From: Temnopleurus reevesii
Lineage: Eukaryota > Echinodermata > Echinoidea > Temnopleuroida > Temnopleuridae
Reading direction: 5' to 3'
Assembly (NCBI GenBank): GCA_036244855.1
Contig: BQKZ01000640.1
Coordinates: forward strand, 49,474 to 71,356
Length of the DNA: 21,883 bases
Part shown: positions 20,777-21,883 of the stretch, one piece after another
Layout of the letters: every line of letters starts with the position of its first letter
How positions within the stretch are numbered: position 1 is the first letter of the stretch
The notes under the pieces: generated by a model
Seen by the model: the letters and a program-made list of their open reading frames with translations, nothing else
Databases searched by the model: none
Told to the model about the DNA's origin: nothing
Program-made: the position numbers and the translations under genes

Positions 20777-20924
20777 CTATGACTGAGACCGATGGAGATG
20801 ATGGGGTTCAGAGACCGAGGAACGTTACCTTCCAGAGTCTTGAGAGGAGTGGATACCCTGCCCCACCTGGGACTCCGCCCCTTGACTACCGCAAACGCAA
20901 GGGTATCAAGAAGCTGATTGGAAA
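20777..20924 (+). CDS. PPFIBP1: Liprin-beta homologue, internal exon 5 of 6
   Basis: The exon is 148 nt. It completes the codon left open at 11931 (G plus CT, giving Ala, so SAPNL is followed by A-MTETDG) and ends two bases into a codon at GGAAA|GTAAGT. It encodes MTETDGDDGVQRPRNVTFQS, LERSGYPAPPGTPPLDYRKR and KGIKKLIG. An acidic stretch after SAPNLA and a final basic KGIKK block before a GKLKRSGS sequence are both features of liprin-beta just before its SAM domains (PPFIBP1 has a similar RGIKKFFGK block, recalled from the family). The acceptor is TTTCACAG. Confidence 0.93.
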
Positions 20925-21680
20925 GTAAGTCAAATTCAGAGATGTCAACCATTCTGAAATATGCATGAGGTCGAAATAGAAATTAGAAGAATGCAACAGC
21001 TCAATTAAAAAAAATGAGAAAACATGACAGCAAGAATCATGGTCTAACCCATTCAATGATAAATGAAAGCTTAAAGTTATTTTGAAATACACCTGATTCA
21101 GTTTCTAGAATGGTTGGCATCTCTGCAGATATATTCATTTGTGCCATGTGAGTTTGAATACTATGTACCTATAGAATATGTGACAAAAATTGTATGAAGA
21201 AAAGGCATTTCTAGTCGAATAGCTACAAGAATCATGTTGAAAGGTTTTGTGGTTAATTCCGTTGGGTGACGTAATGATAGATATAATTTATTCAATATTG
21301 TCGCCAAGGGCCCACAAAGAGGTACACACACTACTACTGTGTGAAGTTACCCAGAGGCTATGGACAAAATCATAGGCTGTACCGGGTGGGACTTGAACCC
21401 ACGACCTCTGGATGACTAGACCAGTGTCTTAATCACTGGACCACCGAAGCCCCCTAGCGATAAGATTCTGTGAATCCAATGGGTTTGAAAGAATCATGTT
21501 GTTAACTGGTATTTGAAAATCATATCCATTGTACTGTATCACTAACATACTACATGATGTATTTTATGCTACAACATACCTAGGCTATTGAGAACTTGAT
21601 TGTATGTGCATTAAACAAGGATAAAAAAGAATAGGAAAAGAGAGTGATTTTGAAAATTAATATATTTTTCTTGCGTTTAG
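20925..21680 (+). other. Intron 5 (756 bp)
   Basis: The donor is GTAAGT and the acceptor CTTGCGTTTAG. Apart from a tRNA-derived SINE in its second half (about 21295-21455) it looks ordinary and AT-rich. Confidence 0.85.
21295..21455 (-). mobile_element. tRNA-derived SINE
   Basis: Read on the - strand the element starts GGGGGCTTCGGTGG, followed by an A-box-like TGGTCCAGTGATTAAG (21428-21443) and a B box GGTTCAAGTCC (21389-21399). GTGGGTTCAAGTCCCAC forms a perfect T-arm. The expected acceptor-stem partner of GGGGCTT is missing, so this is not a true tRNA gene. The body continues for about 90 bp beyond the tRNA-like head. The outer end and target duplication are not resolved. Confidence 0.85.
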
Positions 21681-21842
21681 ATTAAAGCGGAGTGGATCCG
21701 CAAACCTTCACAACGGAGACGATGATGAAGATGTACAAATGGAGTTCTCACGGAACAGTCGTCTGAGGGCCACTGCTGGACCAAGACTAGCCTGGTCTAG
21801 AGACCTGAAGAAGAACCAAGACAATGGAACTAATGGAGCAAG
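21681..21842 (+). CDS. PPFIBP1: Liprin-beta homologue, internal exon 6 of 6 (ATAGPRL motif)
   Basis: The exon is 162 nt. It begins by completing the Lys codon left open at 20924, so the join reads KKLIGKLKRSGSANL, and it ends two bases into a codon at GCAAG|GTAAGA. It encodes an acidic segment (GDDDEDVQMEF), then SRNSRLRATAGPRLAWSRDL and KKNQDNGTNGA. LRATAGPRL followed by WSRDL is strongly conserved in PPFIBP1 and PPFIBP2 immediately before the first SAM domain (family knowledge), so the SAM exons should follow just beyond the window. This is the strongest single piece of evidence for the gene name. PPFIBP1 cannot be told from PPFIBP2 here; many invertebrates have a single liprin-beta. Confidence 0.95.
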
Positions 21843-21883
21843 GTAAGAGTTCAGTCCTATCTCCTCTGGGTTCTAAGGGCCAC

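Noticed and set aside
21383..21455. Possible true tRNA gene on the - strand
   Set aside because: The T-arm and the A- and B-box regions are present, but the acceptor stem does not pair and the anticodon stem has a mismatch, so it is a SINE head.
1..21883. CRISPR array, bacterial operon or phage-type system
   Set aside because: The window is clearly eukaryotic, with spliced exons. The regular repeats are tandem minisatellites without spacers.

Overview
The window looks like animal genomic DNA, AT-rich and intron-rich. It fits a deuterostome marine invertebrate, most likely a sea urchin or close relative. The clues are the recurrent TAGGCCTA-type motifs in introns, several short non-autonomous DNA transposons, a 128-bp TGACCTTTGACC minisatellite, a tRNA-derived SINE, and a gene with kilobase introns. 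The phylum is inferred from style of sequence, not from a search.

One protein-coding gene crosses the whole window on the + strand: a liprin-beta (PPFIBP1/2 family) homologue. Six internal exons are supported by AG/GT boundaries and by exact agreement of reading phase across all five complete introns: 975-1075, 1562-1699, 5268-5969, 11730-11931, 20777-20924 and 21681-21842. Together they encode about 484 residues of the low-complexity linker that, in this family, joins the N-terminal coiled coil to the three C-terminal SAM domains. The diagnostic stretches are KGLFKISSKKTSSAPNL in the fourth exon, KGIKKLIGKLKRSGS across the fifth and sixth exons, and LRATAGPRLAWSRDL in the sixth. The coiled coil (upstream) and the SAM domains (downstream) lie outside the window.

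Layout: 1-974 is the end of an intron, closing with a six-copy minisatellite whose last copy is the start of the first exon. Intron 2 (1700-5267) holds a CA microsatellite, a dispersed repeat and a 595-bp inverted-repeat element. Intron 3 (5970-11729) holds a 1.5-kb foldback Tc1/mariner-like element with a dead transposase fragment. It ends in a kilobase pyrimidine tract with no AG dinucleotide for 1,053 nt before the acceptor. Intron 4 (11932-20776) is a patchwork of a TA-flanked MITE, TC/TTC microsatellites, an hAT-like MITE, a 136-bp tandem duplication carrying a piggyBac-type MITE, the nuclear-receptor-site-rich minisatellite, hairpins and another MITE. Intron 5 (20925-21680) contains a tRNA-derived SINE on the - strand.

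No new multi-gene system is visible. The most unusual signals are the minisatellite made from an intron-exon junction, the AG-free pyrimidine kilobase in front of the fourth exon, the array of DR1/TCAAGGTCA motifs in intron 4, and a MITE whose empty target survives in the neighbouring tandem copy.
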